DNA from: Elizabethkingia occulta
GTDB lineage: Bacteria; Bacteroidota; Bacteroidia; Flavobacteriales; Weeksellaceae
Assembly: GCF_002023715.1 (NCBI RefSeq)
Contig: NZ_MAHX01000002.1
Span: forward strand, 1 to 64,000
Direction: 5' to 3'
DNA length: 64,000 nucleotides
Of the stretch, positions 1 to 9,159 are shown piece by piece. The position numbers and the translations under genes were made by a program. Positions within the stretch are counted from its first letter, which is position 1; each line of letters starts with the position of its first letter. The notes beneath the pieces are model-generated. The model ran no database searches. It saw nothing but the letters and a program-made list of their open reading frames with translations, and was not told the DNA's origin.

Positions 1-70
1 CGTTTTTTTAACTTTATTTAGAATCGGTAAATTCTGTGATTTTGACTATCCCAATTTATGTTGACTGAAG

Positions 71-298
71 TTATTCTTTATTCAATAAATCAAAAAGGCT
101 AATATGTAATGCATCACATACTTTTAATAATGTTAAAAAACGAAAATCCTCTTTACCATTTTCCATATCACTAATTTTTGACCTATCCATTTTTGGTATT
201 TTCTCAGACAGTTGTTCTTGGGTCAAATTTAATTCTAATCGTCTTTCCTTAATTTTTGCACCAACATATTTATATGTTTTTAGATATTTGTCCGTCAT
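71..298 (-). CDS. Small XRE-family HTH regulator
   Basis: This 75-residue protein is almost entirely one Cro/C1-type helix-turn-helix domain. The scaffold IKERRLELNLTQEQLSEKI is followed by a recognition helix around MDRSKISDMENGK and a closing helix LKVCDALHISLFDLLN, which is the usual layout of the family. It presumably binds DNA as a dimer and represses nearby genes. It has no membrane segment or second domain. Its upstream side faces the structured RNA near 490, so that region may hold its operator. Genes of this size are common in mobile islands as element regulators. The domain is clear; the target is unknown. Confidence 0.85.
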   Translation of the reverse strand: MTDKYLKTYKYVGAKIKERRLELNLTQEQLSEKIPKMDRSKISDMENGKEDFRFLTLLKVCDALHISLFDLLNKE

Positions 299-472
299 TA
301 TAAGTAAAATATTTGTGGTTTATTTGCCACATTTAAGAATTATTATTATATTTGCTTTAAAGATTTGATAATTAAGCCACAGAGGCATTAATTGACGATA
401 TTTTCTCGTTCCGCAAAAAGACCAAAAACCAACGAGAGGATCGTGAAATCGCTCCATGTTTAAAAAGTTTAT

Positions 473-480
473 TAACTTTG
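473..480 (+). promoter_or_regulatory. Bacteroidota -7 promoter box before the structured RNA
   Basis: TAACTTTG matches the TAnnTTTG -7 consensus of Bacteroidota sigma factors. It sits about 8-10 bases before the first paired bases of the structured RNA, so transcription would begin near 487-490. No strong -33 TTTG was found upstream. Confidence 0.55.
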
Positions 481-487
481 CATACGC

Positions 488-596
488 ATGTGGGCGGTTC
501 TCACGTTAACTTTCAATGGAAATCATTAATTAAAAATTAATGATGGGCTTGGTCGCCCAGCGGATTGAAAGTGTGAGACCGCTCCTTGCTTTTTTA
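488..596 (+). ncRNA. Structured small RNA with three-way junction and terminator
   Basis: Four complementary arms nest here. P1 pairs 494-504 with 573-582 (one bulged base). P2 pairs 509-517 with 564-572, a perfect 9-bp helix (ACTTTCAAT/ATTGAAAGT). P3 pairs 522-530 with 536-544, also a perfect 9-bp helix. P4 pairs 545-548 with 555-558. P2 opens into P3 and P4, so the fold is a three-way junction closed by a long stem. A TAnnTTTG box lies just upstream and a run of six T begins at 590, so this looks like an independent transcript of about 105 nt. There is no ORF in it. I cannot assign it to a known RNA family. Alternatives are a cis-regulatory leader or an element end. Confidence 0.55.
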
Positions 597-1466
597 CAAG
601 GAAACTCTTCATACAGAAAACATCGTTCTATACCAATATTTAAAAAAGTTAATATGAGAACGAAATTATCCACCCCTCCAACTAAGGAACCGTCAGGTTA
701 ACCCTCTATTTTCAATAAAGACCATCAGCTCTATACCTAACATTAATGTGAGGTATGTTTCAATATGGATTTACAAAATACGCCTGCCACTAAATTTGGT
801 CTTCTTTTAAACTCGCACCTTAAAAGTAGTATTTTGTTCTATAACTGCCAAATTCTGATTCTTCAAAGGTAAAAGAACATTGGTATAGAGCTGTTTTTCA
901 GAATAAAAACATTCAAACATTCATATCAATCAAATTTTGCCTGTGGTAAGGGGAAGTGTATTTATATTTTCCCTGCTCAGGTAAGAAAACAAAAACCATT
1001 AATTAGCCTGTGAGAATGTCAAAAATTAAAATTTAGACAAAAATTGGTAAAGTCCAATAAATAAATTTTGACAGTATTACATAGAAAAGTCTATCAAACT
1101 CCCTATATCACAAAATTACACAGGATAGGAAGAGTGGCCAGATTAGTTATGTATTAGAGTATGAGAGTTACAATGGGTGTACAACCATTGCGGGAGCAAT
1201 CCTTATTTATGAAATCTTTCTCGTCTTATCGACCAGACTTTTTGCACTTAGCAAGGGGAATATAGTTATGAGGTATATTTTCCCTGCTTTTTCAAAATAC
1301 AATTCTACCTGCCTATGATATACCAATAACTTTGTATTCATCATTGGAACACTACCAATGCATCTTTAAGCGTGAAAAAACAAACTCTTCCAGCACCTCG
1401 TGAAGTAGCATTTACATAAAGTGAGGAAGAGTAATCAGAAATAGTTTATTTAAACTCATCAAAAGT
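597..1466. other. Intergenic stretch with two related hairpins
   Basis: No convincing gene lies here. Two hairpins share the arm pattern AGGGGAA/TTTTCCCT: a short one at 949-974 and a longer one at 1251-1287 (14-bp arms with two G:T pairs and one mismatch). An 11-bp inverted repeat AGCTCTATACC/GGTATAGAGCT lies at 727-737 and 882-892, and the core CTATACC recurs near 629. The stretch may be decayed mobile DNA or leader sequence for the TlpA-SusCD operon. Confidence 0.4.
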
Positions 1467-2759
1467 ATGAAAAATTTCTTTTGCAGGGGGCGTGTGTCCC
1501 TTATTTTAGCAGTGATAGTAGCTGCCTTGGCATATTCACAAAAAAAAACTCTGAAAATAGGTGATGCTTTGCCAAGTTCTGTTTGGACAGCCCCAATGGA
1601 GGTTGTCAATCATCCACAGAAAACTATAAAATTATCCGAAGATAAAGATAAATTGATCTTACTTGACTTCTGGAATACATGGTGTAGTGCGTGCCTTACA
1701 GGCTTTCCTAAAATGGAAGAACTTCAAAAGAAGTTTAATGGCAAGATAAAAATACTGGCTGTCAGCAATCAGGACAGAGCCACTCTGGAAAAATTTTTCG
1801 CCTCTAAAAATGGACAGAGGTATAAGGAGATACTTTCCGTAGCGGGAGATAAAATTCTGCATTCTCAATTTCCTCATAAAGGAGTCCCTTATATTATATG
1901 GATTAAGGACGGAAAACTACTTAATACCACTGATGGGGCTCAGGTAAATGAAAATACCATAAATGAAGTATTAAAAGGAGAAAGTTCCAGTCTTCAGACC
2001 GTTGTATACATGAGTAGGGAAAGACCTTTAATGTTATCAGAAAGTTTCGATCAGGAGAAAGGAACCAGCCTTACAAATTATTCACTTCTTTCAAAAGGAA
2101 GGATAAGAAGTATAGGTTTCGGTTCAGGCTTCCATAGAAAAGGAAATATTGTATATGGCCGTCAGTTTACCAATCTCTCATTACTGGAGATCTTTACCGC
2201 TATTACCGATGAAATCTTTCAACAACGAAAAGAATCTTTTAGTAATAAAAGAATAGTTATAGAAGCAAAGAATGGGGCTGCACTGGATTATATAAAGAAT
2301 TCCGAAGGACGTGTGGAGGATTATAATCTTTATAATTACGAATACATCGTTCCGGTATCACTATCCGATTCACTCTATCCGATGATGCTTAAAAACCTTA
2401 GCCAATTTGCAGATTATTCCGCCAGTATAGAAAAAAGGAAGGTAAAATGTCTGATTCTTAGAAGAACCTCGCAAAAAGATAAGATTGCCACCAAAGGGGG
2501 TGAAATGAAATATAGATTTTCAACCTCAGAATCAGACTTACAAAATATTTCTATGTATGCTTTTGTCAACAGTATTAATGGAATTCCTGAAATAAAACTG
2601 CCCATTATTGATGAAACAGGATATACAGGAAATATGGACTTAAAGCTATTGGATATTTCAGATCCTGTCTCTTTAAGCAAAGCGCTTTCAAAATATGATC
2701 TTGATCTCATTGAGGCTGACAGGGATATAGATGTACTTGTCATTAAGGATAAATCATAA
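1467..2759 (+). CDS. Exported TlpA-like thioredoxin-fold protein
   Basis: The product has 430 residues and an N-terminal signal sequence (hydrophobic stretch about 11-22, SLILAVIVAALA), so it is exported to the periplasm or envelope. Residues ~27-170 are a TlpA/AhpC-type thioredoxin fold with the redox motif WCSAC (C73 and C76) after LILLDFWNT. The C-terminal ~260 residues match no domain I recognise. It is the first gene of an operon with a SusC and a SusD gene 53 bp downstream. Thioredoxin-like proteins joined to SusC/SusD pairs recur in Bacteroidota, but their role there is not settled. A disulfide reductase or a substrate-binding accessory is plausible. Confidence 0.8.
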   Translation: MKNFFCRGRVSLILAVIVAALAYSQKKTLKIGDALPSSVWTAPMEVVNHPQKTIKLSEDKDKLILLDFWNTWCSACLTGFPKMEELQKKFNGKIKILAVSNQDRATLEKFFASKNGQRYKEILSVAGDKILHSQFPHKGVPYIIWIKDGKLLNTTDGAQVNENTINEVLKGESSSLQTVVYMSRERPLMLSESFDQEKGTSLTNYSLLSKGRIRSIGFGSGFHRKGNIVYGRQFTNLSLLEIFTAITDEIFQQRKESFSNKRIVIEAKNGAALDYIKNSEGRVEDYNLYNYEYIVPVSLSDSLYPMMLKNLSQFADYSASIEKRKVKCLILRRTSQKDKIATKGGEMKYRFSTSESDLQNISMYAFVNSINGIPEIKLPIIDETGYTGNMDLKLLDISDPVSLSKALSKYDLDLIEADRDIDVLVIKDKS

Positions 2760-2812
2760 AGAGACTACCCACTATTCTTTAGCCCTCAATAATAAAACTC
2801 TAATAATATACT

Positions 2813-5800
2813 ATGAAAAAAATACTCATGCCATTGATACTATGCAGTAGTATATCACTTATGGCTCAACATACTATTTCCGGACAAGTATTTGATGAAT
2901 TAAGCAAAGTCCCACTAAAAAATGTTACCATAGCTTTAAAAAATAGCAGTACCGCAGTAATCACAGATAGTAATGGCTTTTTCAGGCTTGAGACAAAAGA
3001 AAACAAAATTGAAGTTATAGCTTCAGTTCTGGGATATGAATCCAAAACCATAGAATTAAACCTTCCTCAAAGTATACCCGTAAAAATTATGCTAACAGCT
3101 AAGTTTACGGATATAGAAGCTGTAAATATAGCCACCGGATATCAGAAAATTTCAAAGGAAAGAGCCACGGGATCTTATTCTCATGCAGATAACAAACTTC
3201 TAAACCAACAGGTTGGCACCAATGTTTTGGATCGTCTCTCCAATATGATAAGCGGAGTAACAATAGACAGGGGAACCTCAGGAACTCCTCAATTGATGAT
3301 TCGGGGTATCAGTACAATCAATGGTCCTAAATCACCATTGATTGTCGTAGACAATTTTCCTTATGAGGGAGACATTGGTAATATCAATCCCAATATGGTT
3401 GAAAGTATTACGGTACTAAAAGATGCATCTGCGGCAAGTATTTGGGGAGCGAGAGCTGCCAATGGGGTTATTGTCATTACAACAAAGAGTGGGAAATTCA
3501 GCCAGCTACTGTCACTAGAGTTCACAGCTAATACAAGCATAAGCCCAAAACCTGATTTCAATTACCTAAAGACCATTTCATCATCAGATTTTATAGATGT
3601 TGAAACGGAACTCTTTAAAAGAGGTTACTATGATAGTGATATTAACTCTTCATCACATCCGGCTTTATCTCCGGTGGTAGATCTACTGAACAAGCAGAGA
3701 AAGGGGCTTATGAGTGAGGAGGAAGTTAACCGTCAGATTGGGGTTTTAAGGAATATTGATGCCAGAGATCAGTACAGACGGTATATGTATCTGCCTTCTG
3801 AAAAAAGACAGTACTTTTTAAACATTGCAGGTGGAGCCCCAAAATTTTCATGGACATCCGGAATTGGATATGATGACAACAAAGGAAATCTTGGAGAGAA
3901 ATATACCAGAACCAATCTTCGTTTCCAGAATACGTGGCGTCCTATAAAACAATTAACTGTAAATACCGGAATATATTATACAGATACCCGTACAGAGAGT
4001 GGGCGCATAAGCTATGGAGGGATTACAATGGCAAGAAACTCAGCAGTGCCCTATATGCAGCTGGCAGACAGCGAAGGTAATCCGAGTATAGTGACAAAGG
4101 GCTATGATCAGAATTATAAAGATAGTTTTGGATCAGGAAAGCTTTTAGATTGGAATTATTATCCACTTTTAGACTGGCAGAATGACTCTGCAAAGACTAA
4201 TGGAACGGAAGTGATGATTAACGCTTCTGTTAATTATAAAATTCTAAGAGGACTTGAAGCCGAATTCAAATACCAGTATCAGAGACAGAATGATATTACA
4301 GAAAGCCTTCATAATTCACAAAGTTACTTTGCCAGAAATTATGTAAACAGTTTTGCGCAGATAGATACCAACGGAAACACAAATTTTATTGTTCCAAAGG
4401 GCGGGATTTTAGATAAGTCAGGAACATTAACCATTATCAATAATGTAAGAGGGCAATTAAACTATACAGGTAAATGGCATAAACACGGCGTCACAGCAAT
4501 TGCAGGAGCAGAGAGCCGTGATGCGGTAAGAAGCTACGAATATAACCGTTACTATGGGTATAATGAAAACAGTATGGCTTCCAGTAGTGTTGATTATACC
4601 CGGCAGTATACACTTCTTCCTACGGGTAGTATGGAATTTATCCAAAGGGGGCAATCCCTTGGAAAGAGAACGACTCGTTTTGTTTCTCTGTTTGCAAATG
4701 CTGCCTATACTTTTGATAACAAGTATACTATTTCGGGAAGCTTTCGCAGGGATGCCAGCAATTTGTTTGGGTTAAATACCAATGACCAGTGGAATCCCTT
4801 TTGGTCAGTGGGAACGCTATGGGAAATTTCCAAAGAGAATTTTTATCACGCAGAATGGCTTCCTTATTTAAAATTGAGAGCATCTTATGGATTTAATGGA
4901 AATATAGATCCTGCAATGGTCGCTGTAAGTACCATCGCTTTTGATACGGATAAATCCCGTTACACCGGAACATCAGTGGCTCGTTTTGACAATTATTTTA
5001 ATCCAAGGCTGCGTTGGGAAACTTCCAGAATGATTAATGCAGGGGTAGATTTCTCTTCTCGAAACAGCAGAATAAGTGGCTCTGTTGAGTATTTTACTAA
5101 AAAAGGAACCAACCTTTTTGGCCCCAGACAAATGGATTACACAACAGGTATAGACTATATGCTTTCCAATGTAGCAGAGACAAGCGGACATGGAATAGAC
5201 GTTGAACTAAAGACCATGAATATTGACAGAGCAGTAAAATGGAATACTATTCTAAACTTCAGTACTTACAGAGATAAGGTCACAAAATATTATCTGGCAG
5301 ATCCTCTGGCGAGCCAATTCATAGGGAATGGCTCTTCCGTACCCATATCGGGAGTAGAGGGATTACCTGTCTATTCTATATTTGCGTATAAATGGGCTGG
5401 ATTAGATCCTAAAACCGGAGACCCGCAGGGGTATCTTAACGGACAGGTCAGTAAGGATTATTCCCAAATGGTGGGTGTAGGTACTTCAGTTCAGGATTTA
5501 GAATTCTACGGTTCAGCGGTTCCTACGGTCTATGGCTCATTTGTGAACTCCTTTAGCTACAAAAACTTTAGTATGGATATAGGTATTTCTTACAAGTTTG
5601 GATACTGGTTTAGAAGAAATTCAATAAACTATACCAACTTATTTACCAGCTGGACTGGACATAGTGATTATGCCTTCAGGTGGCAAAAAGAGGGTGATGA
5701 AGCCTTTACCAATGTACCATCCAATAATTATCAGAGTGATGCTAACAGGGATGCATTCTATAGCGGATCAAGTATACTTGTTGAAAAAGGAGATCATATA

Positions 5801-6010
5801 CGATTACAATATATCAACCTCACATATACTTTTGACAAAGCTCTTTTCGGGTCTCCTGTTTTTGAAAACCTGAGTGTATTTGTGAACCTAAGCAACCTGG
5901 GGATTTTATGGAGGGCTAATAAAAGTGGAATAGACCCGGATTATAATCTTGGGCTTAATGGATTAAGACCTCCGGCTGTTTATACAATAGGGCTTCGTGC
6001 CAAATTCTAA
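2813..6010 (+). CDS. SusC/RagA-family TonB-dependent outer-membrane transporter
   Basis: The product has 1065 residues. A signal peptide (MKKILMPLILCSSISLMAQ) is followed by a carboxypeptidase-regulatory-like beta-sandwich (about 21-95, ISGQVFDELSKVPLKNVTI), a TonB plug (about 110-225, with LMIRGISTINGPKSPLIVVD and the plug end GARAANGVIVITTK), then a beta-barrel ending in the aromatic-rich YTIGLRAKF. In known SusC/SusD complexes the barrel imports bulky substrates using TonB energy, with SusD as a lid. Its partner SusD starts 31 bp after its stop. The absence of neighbouring glycosidases and the presence of a thioredoxin-like protein argue against an ordinary glycan locus. The substrate is unknown. 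Confidence 0.93.
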   Translation: MKKILMPLILCSSISLMAQHTISGQVFDELSKVPLKNVTIALKNSSTAVITDSNGFFRLETKENKIEVIASVLGYESKTIELNLPQSIPVKIMLTAKFTDIEAVNIATGYQKISKERATGSYSHADNKLLNQQVGTNVLDRLSNMISGVTIDRGTSGTPQLMIRGISTINGPKSPLIVVDNFPYEGDIGNINPNMVESITVLKDASAASIWGARAANGVIVITTKSGKFSQLLSLEFTANTSISPKPDFNYLKTISSSDFIDVETELFKRGYYDSDINSSSHPALSPVVDLLNKQRKGLMSEEEVNRQIGVLRNIDARDQYRRYMYLPSEKRQYFLNIAGGAPKFSWTSGIGYDDNKGNLGEKYTRTNLRFQNTWRPIKQLTVNTGIYYTDTRTESGRISYGGITMARNSAVPYMQLADSEGNPSIVTKGYDQNYKDSFGSGKLLDWNYYPLLDWQNDSAKTNGTEVMINASVNYKILRGLEAEFKYQYQRQNDITESLHNSQSYFARNYVNSFAQIDTNGNTNFIVPKGGILDKSGTLTIINNVRGQLNYTGKWHKHGVTAIAGAESRDAVRSYEYNRYYGYNENSMASSSVDYTRQYTLLPTGSMEFIQRGQSLGKRTTRFVSLFANAAYTFDNKYTISGSFRRDASNLFGLNTNDQWNPFWSVGTLWEISKENFYHAEWLPYLKLRASYGFNGNIDPAMVAVSTIAFDTDKSRYTGTSVARFDNYFNPRLRWETSRMINAGVDFSSRNSRISGSVEYFTKKGTNLFGPRQMDYTTGIDYMLSNVAETSGHGIDVELKTMNIDRAVKWNTILNFSTYRDKVTKYYLADPLASQFIGNGSSVPISGVEGLPVYSIFAYKWAGLDPKTGDPQGYLNGQVSKDYSQMVGVGTSVQDLEFYGSAVPTVYGSFVNSFSYKNFSMDIGISYKFGYWFRRNSINYTNLFTSWTGHSDYAFRWQKEGDEAFTNVPSNNYQSDANRDAFYSGSSILVEKGDHIRLQYINLTYTFDKALFGSPVFENLSVFVNLSNLGILWRANKSGIDPDYNLGLNGLRPPAVYTIGLRAKF

Positions 6011-6041
6011 CCTGATTATTTCAATACAATATTATTATGTT

Positions 6042-7397
6042 ATGAAAGAAACATTAAAAAAAATATTTGGATTTTTATCTGTATTAGTAGTGTTAACGGG
6101 CTGTAGCAGGTTTTTAGATGAAAAATCTGACTCACAGCTGGCTACTCCTCAAACCCTTGAAGATAATCAGGCATTATTGGATAGGATAACAGATGTATTG
6201 GGAGATTTTGCTTCCAGTGGGATGACTTCCTCTGATGAATTTTATTTATCAGATAGCGATTATAACGCCTTGGAATATAATGAAGATAAAAGATTGTATA
6301 CATGGCAGCCTGATTATGTGTCGACCAATCAAGGGGTAGGAAATGACTGGTATTCTTGTTACAAGGCTATTTATGTAAGTAATGCAGTGCTTGACAATTT
6401 GGAAACCTATCATATTTCAGGAGCTGAGAATGTAAAAGGTCAGGCATTAGCACTGCGTGCCATACGCTATCTGGATGCTGCGCAGATATGGTGTGTGGCT
6501 TATAATGAGGCAACCGCAGGACAGGATTTAGGTTTACCACTCCGGTTAGATTCTGATATGAACCAGACTTCGGTAAGGTCATCGGTTAAACAGACTTATG
6601 ATCAGATTTTAAAGGATTTAACTCAGGCTGTGGAATTACTGCCTGTAAAGCAGATAGCTGCCAGCAGACCCTCAAAGATTACAGCACTTGGGTATTTGGC
6701 AAGAACTTATTTATATATAGGAGATTATGAAAAAGCTTTACAATATGCCTTACAGGCATTAGAACTGCAAAATACTTTAATGGATTTTAATACACTAAAA
6801 TCATCAGATACTTATCCTATTAAGGATATGAACGCTGAAGTTTTATTAAGAACTACAATGCGTATCTCAGGACCTGTACGTTTTACAGTAGCTAAGGTTC
6901 CATTAAATTTATTTCAATTATATCATGAAAATGATCTTAGAAAACTTATTTATTTTAGGGTAAACCCTAATGGAGATATTATCTTTAAAGGAAACTACAC
7001 AGGAGGTTCTTCGGGGAAAATGACCAGCGTTGCAGTGGATGAGCTGTATTTGATCGCAGCAGAATCTTATGCTCAGACTGGTGATGTTACCAAATCTATG
7101 AAAATGCTTAATGATCTTCTAATCACCAGATGGAAAGCCGAAACATTTATCCCTTTTGTTGCTAATTCCAAAGAAGAGGCATTACAGCTTATTAGGAAAG
7201 AGAGACAAAAGGAGCTATTGTTTAGAGGGATTCGCTGGGCGGATTTGAAAAGATACAACCGTGATGGAGCTAATATTACCTTAACAAGAACTATTGAAAA
7301 TAAACAATACTCTTTACCACCTAATGATCCTCGTTATGCTATAGCTATTCCGGAGGAAATTATTAAATTGTCGGGGATGCCACAGAATCGCAGATAG
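6042..7397 (+). CDS. SusD/RagB-family nutrient-binding lipoprotein
   Basis: I start at the ATG at 6042 rather than upstream, because MKETLKKIFGFLSVLVVLTGC is a complete lipoprotein signal with lipobox LTGC. An upstream extension would overlap the SusC stop and spoil the signal. The 451-residue product has the SusD pattern: an N-terminal RFLDEKSD, TPR-like helices (ARTYLYIGDYEKALQYALQA) and the C-terminal RKERQKELLFRGIRWADLKRYN signature. It sits on the outer membrane and works with the SusC barrel encoded just upstream. It is somewhat shorter than many glycan-binding SusDs, as in the small RagB-like subgroup found beside TlpA genes. Confidence 0.9.
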   Translation: MKETLKKIFGFLSVLVVLTGCSRFLDEKSDSQLATPQTLEDNQALLDRITDVLGDFASSGMTSSDEFYLSDSDYNALEYNEDKRLYTWQPDYVSTNQGVGNDWYSCYKAIYVSNAVLDNLETYHISGAENVKGQALALRAIRYLDAAQIWCVAYNEATAGQDLGLPLRLDSDMNQTSVRSSVKQTYDQILKDLTQAVELLPVKQIAASRPSKITALGYLARTYLYIGDYEKALQYALQALELQNTLMDFNTLKSSDTYPIKDMNAEVLLRTTMRISGPVRFTVAKVPLNLFQLYHENDLRKLIYFRVNPNGDIIFKGNYTGGSSGKMTSVAVDELYLIAAESYAQTGDVTKSMKMLNDLLITRWKAETFIPFVANSKEEALQLIRKERQKELLFRGIRWADLKRYNRDGANITLTRTIENKQYSLPPNDPRYAIAIPEEIIKLSGMPQNRR

Positions 7398-7441
7398 AAT
7401 AATAAATTGCTATTAAGTATAATAAACTGGCTTGAAAAATT

Positions 7442-7467
7442 AAAGGTTGGCAATTTTGCCAACCTTT
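7442..7467 (+). terminator. Terminator of the TlpA-SusCD operon
   Basis: The arms AAAGGTTGGCAA and TTGCCAACCTTT form a perfect 12-bp inverted repeat 45 bp after the susD stop. Only a short T tract follows, so termination efficiency is uncertain. Confidence 0.65.
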
Positions 7468-7721
7468 GTTATAAATTAAGGTCTACGATCCATACTGATC
7501 GAAAGTACCTGAGCATTTGTCTTACCGGAAAGTGCGGTGTTTGGGGATATAACCAAAAAATAAGGCTTAGTACTATTACTGTATACCTGTGTCTTCTGAA
7601 ATAATCTATACATTTTCAGAGAGCGTTTTTTTAAGCAAAATACAGGAACTTATTATACGATTATACAGAGAAACGAAAATGACAGAAATACTACCAAACA
7701 GCTACCCTGTTATTCTTTAAT

Positions 7722-8008
7722 TTCGGAATTGCACTCATCCGTATTTCGGATTTGTACTCATTCGGAATTCGGAATTGCGCTCGCTAAAGTTAAGAAATTG
7801 TTAAAATTGGAATTTTTATGAGTCCAATTTCGGAATTGCACTCATTTAGGTATTGTAAAGCCTTTGAAAATTGTAGATAAGGTAAAAATAACAGAAGAAA
7901 ATAAAATCAGATTCGGAATTGTACTCATCTGGTAAAAGCTGTTTTTTCGGAATTGCACTCATTTATGTTTCGGAATTGCGCTCATGGAGAATTCGGAATT
8001 GTACTCAT
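7722..8008 (+). repeat. Eight direct iteron-like 17-mers, consensus TTCGGAATTGCACTCAT
   Basis: Copies start at 7722, 7745, 7768 (degenerate, ending in CGC), 7829, 7912, 7946, 7969 and 7992. All are in the same orientation, varying mainly at GCA/GTA/GCG. The first three and last three copies are spaced exactly 23 bp apart, about two helical turns, as expected for a protein bound on one face of the DNA. An imperfect inverted copy overlaps the fourth (near 7818-7834). Candidates are plasmid-type iterons or the multi-site end of an IS21-like transposon. No Rep or transposase gene is in the window. Confidence 0.75.
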
Positions 8009-8275
8009 TCCAGATTGAATATGGATGCTTTGTCATAAGGGGATGTGGTTAATCACTAAAAGTATATTAAAAGTAATTAAAAGTCTTTTTTTATTTAAAA
8101 GGAAAAGAGACGGGAAAATTTGCATTGAAAAAAGAAAAAATGAACTGTAAAGAAATAAAAAAGAATATCGGAATTAAAAGGGTTTTGGAATCCTTCAATC
8201 TGTTTCCGACAAAGGAGAACATTCTTTTATTAATCTGTCCATCAATATAGTTTAATTCCTTCCATGATTCACTTT

Positions 8276-8756
8276 AAATAATTACAACCTGCGTAAAAAT
8301 TACCCACCTATTTCTCTAACCTGAGTGATTTTTAACCACCCTGTTGTGGAACGTGAGTGAAAAAGTAACAGGTTGCGTCCAAAAATGAGTAAAATAGATA
8401 TAGGTTAGCAGAGAACCTGCGTAATTCTTATCACTCAGGTCTTATTTTAATAATTCATAGTCTTTTTATGTGATAGTCATTTCTGAGGGTATTATTAAAA
8501 TAACTGCCGTACCAAAAAAATCTCTGATAAATAAAAGAGACTGCTCCGATCAGGACAGTGTAAACTTTTTTCAGGACTAGACACATTTTTAAAATAATTA
8601 CAGCCTGCATAAAAATTACCCACCTATTTCTCTAACCTGAGTAATTTTTACCCATCTTACTATAGAACATGGGTGAAAAAGTAGTAGGCTATGACCAAGG
8701 GTGAGTAAAATAGATACAGCTTCATGAATAGCCTGCGTAAAAATTACGCAGGTCTT
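8276..8756. repeat. Imperfect ~166-bp direct duplication rich in CCTGCGTAAAAATTAC motifs
   Basis: The segment 8276-8442 recurs at 8592-8756, an offset of 316 bp. The copies share AATTACARCCTGC, a TACCCACCTATTTCTCTAAC stretch and a final CCTGCGTAA...GGTCTT. Each copy contains several inverted variants of the half-site CCTGMGTRAWWWTTAC. The right copy ends in a perfect hairpin, CCTGCGTAA-AAA-TTACGCAGG (8732-8752). Dense paired half-sites upstream of a MobC-like gene suggest an origin of transfer or replication. The function is inferred. Confidence 0.65.
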
Positions 8757-9159
8757 CCCGCCATAATTTGCCGTCTTTTTTTCTTTCAATAACAAGAAAT
8801 CTCAGATTAAATCATAATTATAACATGTTAGCTGTTCTGTTTTTACTTTTTTAGAGCTCTGAAAATTATGCGGTTTTTTTCTAGCAAGATGTGTCTTTGT
8901 ACGTACAAACTTTTCAAGTTTTCCCTACAAAGACTCTCTTGCCTTTTTTGCAAAAAGGTGGAAAAACTTCGGAACTCAGTTTTTTTATTTTGGGAAAATC
9001 AGATACAATATTCCAGATTAACCCAGTATATTCTTTTTTAATCTTTATATATTCCAGATGAGTCCAGATTCATCTTATTTAGGCCAAGTCCCTTATATAC
9101 TATTGTTTTCAGGATTATTATGCCTCAATTTTACAAAGAAATTCTAAGCTGATTATTAT
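8757..9159. other. Non-coding stretch before the mob gene
   Basis: No gene is seen. A perfect 14-bp palindrome TTTGTACGTACAAA lies at 8896-8909 and could be an operator or recombinase site. The rest is AT-rich with no further clear signal. Confidence 0.4.

Noticed and set aside
7407-7604. 65-residue ORF after susD
   Set aside because: It spans the operon terminator and has no domain, ribosome site or coding character.
7722-8008. Possible CRISPR array
   Set aside because: The repeats are 17 bp with 6-bp gaps inside the blocks and irregular gaps elsewhere. The spacers are too short, the repeats vary, and no cas genes are present.
7722-8008. Two ends of an internally deleted IS21-like element
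   Set aside because: All full repeats point the same way, whereas the two ends of an IS would be inverted; a single IS end remains possible.
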